The notes under the pieces were generated by a model. That model made no database searches and was not told the DNA's origin. It was given only the letters and a program-made list of their open reading frames with translations. The position numbers were made by a program, and so were the translations under genes. A stretch of DNA of 64,000 bases from Rana temporaria (lineage: Eukaryota; Chordata; Amphibia; Anura; Ranidae): the NCBI RefSeq assembly GCF_905171775.1, contig NC_053491.1:400668838-400732837 (forward strand), read 5' to 3'. Positions within the stretch are counted from its first letter, which is position 1. Each line of letters opens with the position of its first letter. Positions 34,856 through 45,881 of this stretch are shown piece after piece.

Positions 34856-35848
34856 CAATTCTTTCTAGACGTTACCAAGTCAAAATAAAATGATATCTTC
34901 ATTAAAGAGTAACTCTAATTTTGTTGAGAAAAAAAAAATTCTCTCTGGGTCATCTATGTACATTGCAAGGATTTTAACAAACTTTGTTGCACGTTCTTAC
35001 CTTTTGTTAATCTGAAGAAATAGATGTATGTTTGTCTGCGTCCATGTGTTCAGTGAATCTAATAGGAGTGTCTTTATAATTATGAAGTAGCTGCTGCACC
35101 TGCAGGGCTCTAATGAGGTAAGCTGCTCGGTCTGCATCCCTTTAGATGTGATTTCCTATTGGGAAAATCTCACAAAAAATGACATTTTAGTTTCACGGGG
35201 AAACATAACTAAAACAAAACTATTTTTTCGTGGGGAAACATAACTAAAACAAAACTTTTTTTTTTTTAGATTTGGATAGAGCAGAGGGCTAAGAACCACT
35301 ACTGTTTTTTTCCTCTCCTTTCTGTGTGCTCATAGAAAAAAAGCTAGTGCTCTATAATTAAACCTCAGCTTTTTACTGAGGTCATACAGTATATGTAAAG
35401 ATTCAAATACAAAAAGTAACACAGCTTTTCCCTTAAACTCTAGTCTTGAGGACAGGTATTGTGGAGGAGGATCAGGATGCATTAAGTTAGGTCAGGATAA
35501 AAAGGCAAAATGGATAAGTGCACTTTGTTTTAAAGTATATTTATTCATTAACAATTAACTTTTTGTGCAACATATTTGCTCCTATTTGGTTTGTTAAATA
35601 TACAATTACTGGACACCAAAAATATAATGATCTTCTAACTTCCAATTAGTTGACAATAATGCACCCAAATATTGTTATCAGCCCAAATATCAAATATTTT
35701 TATCAACATTCTGTATCTGGACTACAGAACAACTCATCCTATTATATTAAATTGGAACTTCAGTAATTTTTTAAACTTCCCATCTATTAAATCCTCTGCC
35801 CTTGTTGTTTTAACTTTAGATAGTAATTTTCTTTTCTGCCAGTAAATA
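34853..35848. other. No gene seen
   Basis: About 1 kb of AT-rich DNA. The phrase 'ggggaaacataactaaaaca' is repeated at 35198 and 35232 as a short local duplication. Confidence 0.45.
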
Positions 35849-35856
35849 CCTTAACC

Positions 35857-36041
35857 CAGTGTTTTTCAACTCCAGTCCTCAAGGCACACCAACAGGTCAT
35901 GTTTTCAGGCTTTCCATTATTTTGCACAGGGAATTTAATCAGTTTCACTGCCTTAGTAATTAGCACAGCCATTTCATCAGAGGGAAATCCTGAAAACATG
36001 ACCTGTTGGTGTGCCTTGAGGACTGGAGTTGAAAAACACTG
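35857..36041. mobile_element. hAT-type MITE, 185 bp
   Basis: The ends 'cagtgtttttcaactccag' and 'ctggagttgaaaaacactg' are perfect inverted repeats, extended by 'aggcacaccaacaggtcatg' and its mirror. Perfect 8-bp TSD 'ccttaacc' at 35849-35856 and 36042-36049. It is oriented opposite to the sister copy at 36455. Confidence 0.92.
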
Positions 36042-36043
36042 CC

Positions 36044-37238
36044 TTAACCACTTCATTACTGGGCACTTAAATCCCCTTCGTGCCCAGACCAATTTCCAAC
36101 TTTCAGCACTGATGCATTTTGAATGACAATTGCGCGGTCATACAACACTGTACCCAAATTATATTTTTATCATTTTTTTCCCACAAATAGAGCTTTCTTT
36201 TGGTGGTATTTGATCATCTCTGCGATTTTTTATTTTTTGCGCTATAAACAAAAAAAGACAGAAAATTTGAAAAAAAAAACACAATATTGTTTTACTTTTT
36301 GTTATAATAATATCCCATTTTTTTTTTTATATTTTTTTCCTCGGTTTAGGCCGATACACATTCTTCTACATTTTTTTGTTAAAAGAAAAATCGCAATAAG
36401 CGTATTTGATCGGTTTGCGCAAAAGTTATAGCACCTACAAAATAGGGGATAGATCAGTGTTTCTCAACTCCAGTCCTCAAGGCGCCCCAACAGGTCATGT
36501 TTTCAGGATTTCCCTCAGATGAAACGGCTGTGGTAATTACTAAGGCAGTGAAACTGATCAAATTGCCTATGCAAAATAATGGAAAGCCTGAAAACATGAC
36601 CTGTTGGGGCGCCTTGAGGACTGGAGTTGAGAAACACTGGGATAGATTTATGATTTATTTTTTATTTTTTTATTTTTTACTAGTAATGGCGACGATCTGC
36701 GTTTTTTTTGTCAGGCCTGCGATATTGCGACGGACATATCGGACACTTTTGACACAAATTTGGGACCATTTAAATTTATACAGCTATAAAAATGCACTAA
36801 TTACTGTATACATGTGACTGGCAGGGAAGGGGTTAACACTAGGGGGTGAGGAAGGGGTTAAATGTATTCCCTGGGTGTGTTCTAACTGTGTGGGGGGAGG
36901 GGACTGACTGGGGGAGGTGACCGATGCTGTGTCCCTATGTACAAGAGACACAGATCGGTCTCCTCTCTCCCTGACAGGACGTGGAGCTCTGTGTTTACAC
37001 ACAGAGCTCCACGTCCCTGCTGTCACCGCCGATCGCGTGTACCCAGCGGACATCGCGGCTGCCAGGTACACGCATCGGCTTCCCAGCGATGCGCCGGCAC
37101 AGTGTTTACCCGCTGCGCGCCCCCCCCAGTGGCGCGCATGGGTAATGCACAGAAAAAGACGTCCAAAGACGTCCACTTGGCACTTGAGAGCCGCGCTGTG
37201 GACGTCTTTTGTCTATAGTGCGGATCTCAAGTGGTTAA
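36044..37238 (+). mobile_element. 'ttaaccactt' repeat, interrupted by a hAT-type MITE
   Basis: The left end 'ttaaccacttcattactggg' and right end 'ctcaagtggttaa' are short inverted repeats. Without the nested MITE and its TSD the element is about 1.0 kb. Internally it has T-rich DNA followed by a GC-rich hairpin zone ('ctctgtgtttacacacagag' at 36988-37007) and 'gacgtc' repeats (37159-37206). Other copies: 21716, 28300 and possibly 61327. Confidence 0.7.
36455..36639. mobile_element. hAT-type MITE, 185 bp, nested
   Basis: The ends are 'cagtgtttctcaactccag' and 'ctggagttgagaaacactg', with a perfect 8-bp TSD 'ggatagat' at 36447-36454 and 36640-36647. It lies inside the repeat 36044-37238, giving the relative age of the two. 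Confidence 0.92.
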
Positions 37239-38429
37239 ACAGCCCACTTCCTCTTTCTTGTCTGGTCATTAGCCTAGGTTTATGATATCATGCACAGCTC
37301 TCTTTCTCACCCTTGTGAGAGTTTGCCAGGAAGAGAGGGGGTGAGTCATAAGAAGGCCAGTGAGAGCTGCAGAGCTGGAGGTGTGCCTTTGTGTGTCTAT
37401 GTAAATCTAAGAAGTGAACAGGCAGCAGCTTCAGCTGCCCACAGTTAAAATGATTGCAGCCAGACTCAGTGGAGGGAGATTTCTGCAGCATATTTGTTAA
37501 GTACAGAATCACAGTATATATAAAATAATATGCAAATGGATTTTATAGGGAAGCTTCAGAATGGCAAAGATGTTTCTGTTACAAATTATGTGAGAACACT
37601 GCAGTTCCTCTTTAAGGAGATGCGGAGGTATGTAGTCCCAACATAATTTCTGCCTTAGGTTAACAATGCTTCTTCTCCAAAACCACTCAATTTACTGTGC
37701 ATTTCCGCAATGCATAAATGCGAATGGGCCCAAAAAAAAAAGTTTTGTAAAGGAGACCTATAATGGCAGTGGGAAAATGTTATTTGAATTGTTTTAAGTT
37801 TGTACATTTGGGACACTAAAAAAATAATTTGTATAGGGGCCCTGTAATGGTTTCAGAACAACTATGGTATGTGAATTGTTTTAAATTTGACAATTATATG
37901 TGAATTGTGTTAACTTTATATGTTTCTAAACCTATGTTTTAAATCTGTTTTTTTTTTTACTATATATACATTTTTAAAACTGTGCTTTTCAGTCCTGACC
38001 ATAATATTTAAAACATAAAAAAAAAATTGTTGTACAAATTTACTTGATATTCCCTAATAATGTAAGTATTTTTTTCAAATTATTACAGGGAAGCCAAATA
38101 CATCAAAAATAGAGGAAGATAGTATTTTGTACAAACCCTTTACTAATTTATAAAATTGTTTCTGTAATGATGTTAGAAAAATTACTTCTGTTTTCCAGGT
38201 TCTAGCAAAGAGTGGAGTTGAGCAACACTCATACATACAGGATACAGAAGAACATTTTTTTTAAATATAAATTTGGCATTAAAAAAAAAAAAAAAGAAGA
38301 AATTCAAAACGACCAAGTCCCACATTTTCTGTTAATTCCAGCACAGGCAAAAGTGTAAGATGTCTATTAGCATTGAGTTTGTGTCAAAAGTCAAGTAAAT
38401 TGCGGGTTTGTGTCTTTTAAAAAGAAAGT
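37239..38429. other. No gene seen
   Basis: About 1.2 kb of AT-rich DNA with homopolymer A/T runs and no coding domain. Confidence 0.45.
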
Positions 38430-38740
38430 TTTGTTGATGGTAGTTTAAAGGCATTAAGGAGATCCATTAGGACTACCTGATCACGTCCCTGCTGCAATTC
38501 TGCACTAACAACAGTCACCTATTACTTTCTAAATTACCCTGACAAATTCTCAGAGAGAGGGGCATCAAATAGTTTAATTAGGAAGCTGCTGGATTGTCAG
38601 GTCCTTCACAGGGTTCCATTTATATCCCCACTAATTAACCACATGATACAGCAAGAAGGTAACATCCTGCAATAGCATGGGCTTTAATGGAGCAATTAAG
38701 GCAAGGAAGATTTAAATTACCTAGAATCTACAGTTATATT
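38430..38740. promoter_or_regulatory. Candidate conserved non-coding element
   Basis: About 310 bp free of repeat ends. It has several homeodomain-like TAATT/AATTA cores ('gtttaattagg', 'actaattaacc', 'gcaattaagg'), balanced composition and no open frame. As at 29050, this is a texture-based call only. Confidence 0.3.
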
Positions 38741-39418
38741 GAAGAGACTCTAAACTTGTCCAGTGGGCATTTTCCCCAACCACGGATGAAATAAGAGTTG
38801 AGTTAAGGACTCCAGGGGCTCCTTGACTTTGCATACTGATTGTACATTATATCCTGTAGAAAAGAAGAGACAAAGAGACAGCGCTGGTCGAGGTCATAAA
38901 ACACATTAAGTGATTCAGGAAGAAAGTCCATCTTGAGACTGAGAACTTGACAACAGATAAGAGGAGCTGTTCCTGCCCCTAAATGGTCTTTCAGCAGCGG
39001 CAGTAAAAGATCCATCTTTCTGTCTTCTCTTTCTAAATTAAACCCGTACTTTAATAAATGATTTGTTGTTTTGATGTCTTAAAGAAACACTGTCACTTTC
39101 CACATTTGGTTCAATCTAAATTTATTGAGAACTGTTTACCATACAAAATTGAGTTACAAAAATGGTATAGAAAACAATAATAATAAAAAAAAAATACAAG
39201 TATTCACAATCCAATTAAAAATACTGCATTATGAAAGTGTACATAATTTATGACATATGAACATTCCCCAGGAACCATTACACATGGAAAATATGGATGG
39301 GTAATAATGCTGGTAAAGAGGACAGACCAGTATAAATACATATATTTTTTAGGCTTGAAAAAAAAGATAAACACATTAGTGCCTCATATTACAAGCAAAA
39401 GTTATAGTTTGAGACATA
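38741..39418. other. No gene seen
   Basis: About 680 bp. The AT-rich stretch 39110-39200 resembles the 3' tail of an old LINE but lacks any coding support. Confidence 0.4.
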
Positions 39419-40121
39419 GGGCCGGATTCAGAAAGGACTTACGACGATGTATCTCCAGATACGCTGTCGTAAGTCCAAATGTGCATCGTCGTATCTATAC
39501 GCGTATTCTGGAAATCAGATACGCCTGAATTTTGCCAAGATACGACCGATGTAAGTCTCCTACGCCGTTGTATCTTGGGTGCATATTTACGCTGGCCGCA
39601 AGGGGCGCTTCCGTAGATTTCCGCATGGAATATGCAAATGACCTAGATACGCCGATTTATGAACGTACTTGCGCCCGTCGCATTAGGCTACGCCGGTTAC
39701 CCCTGCTAAATGAGGCGCAGGTAATGCAAAGGTATGGACGTCGGAACAAGCGTAGTATTTTACGTTGTTTACGCAAGTCATACGTGAATGGGGCTGGCCG
39801 TAGGTTACGTTCACGTCACAGGCATTGAGCCGGCGTATGTTAGGGAGTAAATTCGACGTGGTTCTGAGCATGCGCGCGCATGCGCCGTTCGGTCGGCGCT
39901 TCATTTACATGGGGTCACGATTCATTTTAATACAACATGCCCACTACCTGCCTACTTTGAATTAGGCGGGCTTACGCCGGCCCATTTACGTTACGCCGGC
40001 GTAACTTAGGGAGCAAGTGCTTTGTGAACACTGTACTTGCCTCTCTATGTTACGTTGGCGTAGCGCATATGAGATGCGCTATGCCCGCACAGAGATACGC
40101 CGATCTCTGTGAATCTGGCCC
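39419..40121. mobile_element. Complete 'gggccggattca' foldback element (703 bp)
   Basis: The ends are 'gggccggattcag' and 'ctgtgaatctggccc'. Left-end palindrome 'acttacgacgatgta'...'tacgctgtcgtaagt'. It shares layout with 3669-4305, but its GC-rich internal sequence is a different subfamily (for example 'gccgttcggtcggcgc'). Confidence 0.75.
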
Positions 40122-40195
40122 ATAGTCTTTAGCATTAATCATCAACTCCAGAAAGGGTGTAAAAAACAAAACACACCAACAAAAAATTACTATAA

Positions 40196-40611
40196 AGCCC
40201 TGTACACACGATCGGTTTGTCTGATGAAAACAGACCGATGGACTGTTTTCATCGGACAAACCGATCGTGTGTGGGCCCCATTGATTTGTTTTCCATTGGT
40301 GAAAAAAATAGAACATGTTTTTAAATTTTTCCTAACGATAAAAAAACGATAGAAAAAAACGATCGCCTGTGTGGAACTCCATCGGTCAAAAATCCACGCA
40401 TGCTCAGAATCAAGACGATGCATGCTCGGAAGAATTGAACTTAATTTTTCTCAGCACGTCGTAGTGTTTTGCGTCACCGCGTTTTGGCACGGTCAGATTT
40501 TTGACTGATGGTGTATAGGCAAGACTGATGAAAGTCAGCATTATCGGATATCCGACGAAAAAAATTCATCGGATTAGATTTCATCAGATATCCGATCGTG
40601 TGTACAGGGCT
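40196..40611 (+). mobile_element. Complete 'gccctgtacacacgatcgg' foldback element (about 416 bp)
   Basis: Inverted ends 'agccctgtacacacgatcgg' and 'ccgatcgtgtgtacagggct', flanked by 'taa' on the outside. A 60-70-bp hairpin follows the left end (arms around 'cggtttgtctgatgaaaaca'). The internal order 'catgctcagaatcaagacga', 'cgtcgtagtgttttgcgtca', 'gtgtataggcaagact' defines the family, which I also see at 7610, 8555, 31566 and 63105. Confidence 0.78.
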
Positions 40612-41250
40612 TAAGGCCTCGAACACCAGGTTTGATTTTTGTCAAAAGCGCGTGTGCAGGATTTTGTCTAGCATACCAACTATCCACAAATTGTTGTTTG
40701 ACAAACACGAACGTAGTGACGTACTAGAAGAGTATAAAGAGGAAGTTCATTCCGCAAGCGCCACCCTTTGGGCCACTTCTGCTTATGTGTTAGATGTTTG
40801 GTGAGCGTTGATTCCAGGTTTTCAGATCATACAAAATAAATTTCTTTTAAAATACGTTTGGCATAACTACAGTATCACCAGCAAAACAGCTTCATTATTA
40901 TCCCTTTAAAGAAGATGATAATGTGCGCTGCATTTCGACATTTCATCAATTGTCACGTCACGAATGTTAATTCTACATTATGAACAGTAGTCCAAAATCT
41001 CCTCAGTCGTTCCTTGATTCCGAGCATGCGTGTTTGTACTTTCGACTTGTGTGACGGTTTCTGTTCTGACCATCCGAAAATCCGACGATCACATCTGTCA
41101 AAAGTGTTATAGCCTGCACATCCAGCTTTTCTCTGCCAAAAAAGTCTAATTGGCTGTCGAAAGCACCGTACTAACAATCTGAAAATCCACAAACAGTTCG
41201 TCTTACAAATTTTCCCTTCTGATTTTCGTATCGTGTGTAGGAGGCCTAAG
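40612..41250. mobile_element. Probable foldback element with 'taaggcctc' ends
   Basis: 'ttaaggcctcgaacacc' (40611) is opposed by 'gtgtgtaggaggcctaagg' (41234-41252). The interior includes 'ttccgcaagcgccaccct' and 'gccaaaaaagtctaattggc'. Predicted peptides on both strands have no recognisable domain. It directly abuts the element at 40196. Confidence 0.5.
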
Positions 41251-41481
41251 GCAGTCAAGGGTGGACAACCAGTCAATACCTCACGCAACACAACCTTAGA
41301 CCAAATTCAGCCTGGTTTTACCACAGTTGACAGAGAACAGCTGATGCTTATGCTCATGCTGATAACAGAAGAACAGAGCAGGAGAAAGCCACTGGACCTA
41401 GGGCTTTGAAGAGAGATAAGAAAACACTGCAGATATATGTGCCCTGCTAAAATTTCATTAATCGGGTTTACATCCACTTTA

Positions 41482-42335
41482 AAGTTTGTCTTATGAGCCT
41501 TAGTTGCCAATGACATGAAGTGGGTAAGTGTGAAAGATTTCACCCACTCCTCTGGTGTAATTTCACTGTTCAGATCTAATGCCCATTTAGTTGTATATTC
41601 TAGAAAATCTGTATGAAGTTTACTGAAAATAACTTTATATACCACTGAAAGAACATGGTCAGGTTTAGAATCTTGCACAAGAAGAGATTCAAAGGTATCT
41701 GGTTCCCTAGTAATTAAATCTGCTGAAGAAATATTCCAACCAGTGCATGATTGCTGCTGTATAGAGATTACATTTGACAAAGGCGGGAGATTCCCCTGAC
41801 AAAGGATTTGGGATAATCAGTGATGTGACTCTTTATTCCAAGACAGAAAGCCTGTCCATACCACGGCATGTGGGAACCATGAGTTACCAAACAAGGAAAT
41901 GATCAGGCCCACTTTGGAAGAGAGTCGCATTTGAGATTGCAGCTTGTTTCAAATTCTCAATAGATGAGATGTAAGAAAAGGTAAAGAGGTTGGTGGACAA
42001 CAGAAAGATGAATCTATCTAAGGAAGTGCCGGAAGATCATATGGAGCAATCAACGAGCTCTATAAAAACCCATTTCCTGGAATGGGAGTGGTGAAACCAT
42101 TTCACCAACCTGTTTAGGATCACTGCGGCATGGTCATAAAAAATGTCCGGTGCACATCCACCTCCTTTTGCTTTGGGAAGGGACAGACTTGTTCTATGTA
42201 ATTTAGGTCTTTTACCTCCCCAAATAAACCTTGTACAAGCAGATTGCAGAGTGATATTAAAGGAGTGTGGAACCACAATACGTATAGTCCCCGTTCTTCA
42301 TTGTGGCAATGTCAGTTCCCTGATATAGGGAAAGA
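41482..42335 (-). pseudogene. L1-type ORF2 fragment, minus strand
   Basis: This is a piece of the region between RT and C-terminus of an L1-group LINE ORF2 protein. On the minus strand, 42276-42037 encodes 'CTRFIWGGKRPKLHR' and 'GGCAPDIFYDHAAVILNRLV', a conserved post-RT block. 41780-41482 encodes a later block including 'EYTTKWALDLNSEITPEEWV'. The frame between them is broken. The 3' end is cut off at the foldback-element end 'gggtttacatccactttaa' (41463-41481). It overlaps in protein coordinates with the plus-strand copy at 42450, so the two are separate insertions. Confidence 0.75.
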
Positions 42336-42423
42336 CGAACACTAAAATTTCTCCTGCATAATCAAACTGTAGATCCAAATATTGTTCCATCTCCAAGGCT
42401 CTAGTAGTGTAATGAGCAATGCT

Positions 42424-42446
42424 TGTGGTGGTGGTGGTGGTGGTGG
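42424..42446. repeat. (GGT)n microsatellite
   Basis: About seven GGT units. They provide the 'VVVVVVV' run at the start of the next open frame, so that frame's first residues are not LINE protein. Confidence 0.9.
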
Positions 42447-42454
42447 CAGTGAGG

Positions 42455-43639
42455 TCTATGCAAAAAGTTGTGCTTGAGATTCGTAACCTAAAAAGCTACC
42501 ACCAAGCGGCTGTTCTTGACCAACTCAAATTCTGGTGGTCCTCCTCATTGGACCATATATGGTGTCCCATTGAACACTTATTACTCGGATCATCACTACA
42601 AGGTACACTAGGAGCAATACTCCTAGGTTTCACTCCCCAACCATCTCCTTACCTAACCATCAGAGCTGCTCTATCCACCTGGAAGAACCTGCACCCCCAA
42701 CTCTTGAAATCACACTCATCAGACTTAGCCATCCTACCTCTTGTCTTCCGCCTAGAACCTCTGTCACTAGACCTTTCACTTTCGCATTGGATGACTGCTG
42801 GAATGTCAATTCTGAACTGCTTAATGGACTCTAACATACCACGCACCTTCCAAAGCCTGCCACAAACGTATGGACTGCCTAAATCAGACTTCTACATATT
42901 CCTCCAAACACAATCAATCCTCACAAATATCACCAAAGAAACCCACTGCATACCAACAAATATAATATCCTTCTTTACCGACGCATCCCCAAAAACCAAA
43001 GGCATCTCATTCCTCTACCAGATTATCAACCACCACCTTTTCTCAAACAAAACTTCCTCTATGGAATTATGGGAAGCCAAGCTCTCACAACAATTCAATA
43101 TACACCAATGGCGAAAGGCCTCTCAACTACTTACCACATCCTCGAAATGTACCACCCATTGGGAATCAACCCTAAAGATTCTCCACAAATGGTACTACTA
43201 CCCCACTAAATTAGCTAAGCTCTTTCCATCCCAGTCACCGTTGTGCTGGAGGGAATGCGGAAAACAAGGATCCCTACTACATATATGGTGGGACTGTCCT
43301 GTAATAAAGCCATTTTGGAATTATATCTTTAAATTTCTATCCTCTGTTTCAACAGTCCATGTGGAAGGCAACCCTGCAACAGCACTCCTCCTACTACACC
43401 ATGAATCTTGGACCTCAACACAAACCCCTTTCCTCGTACATGGCATCATAGCAGCCAGAAGAACAATAGCGGCTGCCTGGAAACGAGCTGAGCCTCCGGA
43501 TCGATCCCTGTTTCTTCAACACCTGAACACTAGCACACAATTTGAACTGATGTTTGCAGTTAAAAACGGTAAATGTGCACCCTTCTGGAGGCATTGGCAT
43601 AAGTGGCTGAATCACTCGGACTGTACAGCAAGCATTTAA
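42455..43639 (+). pseudogene. L1-type ORF2 C-terminal fragment, open for about 390 codons
   Basis: The C-terminal third of an L1-group ORF2 protein. Blocks in order are 'NLKSYHQAAVLDQLKFWW' (post-RT), 'HWESTLKILHKWYYYPTKL', and the zinc-knuckle-like 'CWRECGKQGSLLHIWWDC' near residue 285 (C-x3-C-x7-H-x4-C), then a tail. There are no frame breaks over about 1.2 kb, so this copy is younger or luckier than its neighbours. It lacks the endonuclease and catalytic RT regions and so is not functional. The ATG at 42419 lies in non-LINE sequence and the GGT repeat; true homology starts at about residue 18. The 3' UTR probably runs to about 43880, where AT-rich DNA follows. Confidence 0.82.
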
Positions 43640-44256
43640 TAGTACAGACTATCCTGGCCTTTTAAAGGCAGGATACAGCTTACCCTAGGTATCTTGTACA
43701 GGACTTTCTTCTCCATCCAAAGTTTTTGTCACCTGCAAATTACCATGTTGTCAATAGCACCATCACTCACAGGTTCCCCTCTCCTGTACCCCTTAACCTC
43801 TCTTTGCAAATGTACCATTTTGCTAAAATGTTTTAGCATTGTACAATATCTGTAACTATTAACTTGTCAAATACAATATGCTATTATCTTGCTTTAACTT
43901 GGCTTTTTCGGTTGCTTAGACTTGCTTTGAACACACATCCGGGGTTGCTTATGATTACCCTAGGATTTTCTTCAGGTTGTTTGAGTTGCTTTGAGCTGAT
44001 TTTCTATTCACATTGCCTTGCATATGGGAAGGAGAATTTCAGAAGCAGAAAAATGCCTGTGCACACAAGCCTGAATGAACGTTCACTTCATCAAGGGCGA
44101 TCAGATTTAGGCTTTGATTACGGCAATATCATGACAGAAAGACTAGTGAAATGTCTTGTTTTTGTGGCAGTGAATACAATGGAGTAGATCAGGGTAAGAG
44201 GCCACATCAGAAGGATAAAGAATATGATGATGATACAACCGAAGTTGTAAGTGAAG
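43640..44256. other. Probable L1 3' UTR followed by unassigned sequence
   Basis: The first 240 bp continue directly from the ORF2 stop and are likely LINE 3' UTR. No clear poly-A or TSD was seen. From about 43900 onward nothing is recognised. Confidence 0.4.
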
Positions 44257-44454
44257 GAGAGTTCTAGACATGTGCATTCGTTTTTGTCCGAATGCATTTT
44301 CGTCCGAATTTCAGGTATTTTCATTATCGTTTTAACAAACGATAACGAAAGCACAGAGGATGAAAACCGAAAGATCCGACAAAAAAAATGCTTTATTTTC
44401 GTTTTCGTTGCGGTCGAATGTGCATTCGAACTCTATTAGTCCAATATTATTCTA

Positions 44455-44645
44455 CATAAAGAGAAAAGATTCGACATTGAGAGAAAAGATTCGACATTAT
44501 AGAGACATGAAGAAGAGTCGACATAGAGAGAAAAGATTTGACATAGAGAGAAAAGATTCGACATAGAGAGAAAAGATTCGACATAGAGAGAAAATATTTG
44601 ACATAGAGAGAAAAGATTCGACATAGAGAGACATGAAGATTTGAC
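44455..44645 (+). repeat. 19-bp tandem array, about 9-10 units
   Basis: The unit is approximately 'agagagaaaagattcgacat', with variants 'gatttgacat' and shorter spacers 'agagacatgaaga'. It lies only in the left arm of the surrounding foldback element and generates spurious 'SLCQIFSLYVE' repeats on the minus strand. Confidence 0.88.
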
Positions 44646-44750
44646 GAAGTAGCTAAAAACATACGATCGCAGCAAGCGGACATTTATGGTGAAATTCTCT
44701 GCCCATAGGCTATAGAAGAATTCTAATGTTGGTTGACTAGTAATAATAAC

Positions 44751-45881
44751 CTTTTGGCTAAGATCAAGTGTAGTATCTGTTCTTATCAGTTGCCAATAGG
44801 TGGTGCTAAGCTGACTGTCCCCGGGATGGCAGTCGGCGGACGCTAAGCCTGTTGGTGTGGAGGTGGAAGCCTTCTGATGTGGACAGAGAGGCATGAGGTC
44901 GAAGCCAAGAGGCCGGGTCCCTGGTCGTTGGCCTGGATTTGGTGGTATCTGCCCCAGTCAGTTGTTCTGGAGGGAACCCTTGCTTCTCCTTTAACCGGGA
45001 TGGAGCGGGTAGTACTTCCAGAATGTGATTAGGTGGGAGAGATAGGGGTTGTGGGTAGAGTCTGCGTCAGTAGGCTCTCCCCGACCTCTTCTCCCACCTT
45101 CCTGGCTGGGAAGGGTGCTGCCGGTCCGGACCGGGGGCTAGGGACCGTTGAAAAGCCCGTGGAGATTGTGCCCCTGGAGTGGCAGTCCAGGGGTGCCATA
45201 CATTGCACGAGTGTTTGAGGGGCACTCATCGTGTGGCACCTTCAGGTCACTGATCTCCACAACACACTTTTCACACCTGCCGCTTGGGCCGGGCCTTTTG
45301 GCTAGGACCAGTGGAATTTTTATCCTGGCCGGAGGGCCGGCCAATGTATTTCACATTGGTCACTTTCCTCACTCTCCCATCTTCCTTTTCCCCACTTTCT
45401 TTTATTATTTTCCCCGTGTTTGTCTGTTTTGTCACTTTTTTGTTTGGTGCACTGCACTTTATGTGTGATGAGTAGGGTGCAGGTCCTCGGACCCGCTCTG
45501 AAAGTCTTGGGAGTTGGTGGACCCGGCCTTCTGGCTAAGTTCGCCGGCTCTCATGGGGTCTCCCTTCGGGGGAGCCTCACCGAGGAGGGTTCTGTTTCGG
45601 CAGTCCCTCTGAGGATGTTGGGTCCTTGTGGCTTCGGCTGCTTGGACCAAGATGGGTCCATATGGCTTCGGCTGTATGGACCACAGTTTACTCTTTTCCC
45701 TGCCAGGAGCCTAACGCCCCGGGGGATCAGAGCTGGGTCCTTTTCGGAGGACCACTTGACGATGCACCCGTCACAGTTTTTTGTTGCACCTCTTTATGTG
45801 TGTGCACATTTTTCCTGCACCGGGTGGAGTTTTTGGGTTGTGTTTTGCACGCCACAGGCTTTTCAACAGAAAAAAAAAAAA
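44751..45881 (+). mobile_element. Chimeric retroposon with a U2 snRNA 5' head and poly-A tail
   Basis: Bases 44751-44790 match the 5' region of vertebrate U2 snRNA ('cttttggctaagatcaagtg' then 'tagtatctgttcttatcagt'), which contains the branch-point-recognition segment 'gtagta'. The match stops abruptly and unrelated sequence follows for 1.1 kb. Two further short echoes of the U2 motif occur inside ('gggccttttggctagga' at 45291; 'ggccttctggctaagttc' at 45525). The tail is a pure A-run at 45870-45881. It lies at the centre of a hAT foldback element. The TSD is unclear; 'tagtaataataac' and 'tagtcatacaac' may be a worn pair. The 5'-truncated relative at 1045 has a clear TSD. It is not a functional U2 gene. 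Confidence 0.75.

Noticed and set aside
41482..43640. Twin-primed (5'-inverted) single L1 insertion
   Set aside because: The two fragments overlap in ORF2 coordinates, which twin priming does not produce at this scale.
44751..44790. Functional U2 snRNA gene
   Set aside because: Only about 40 bases match; the Sm site and 3' stem-loops are absent, and the sequence ends in a poly-A tail far downstream.
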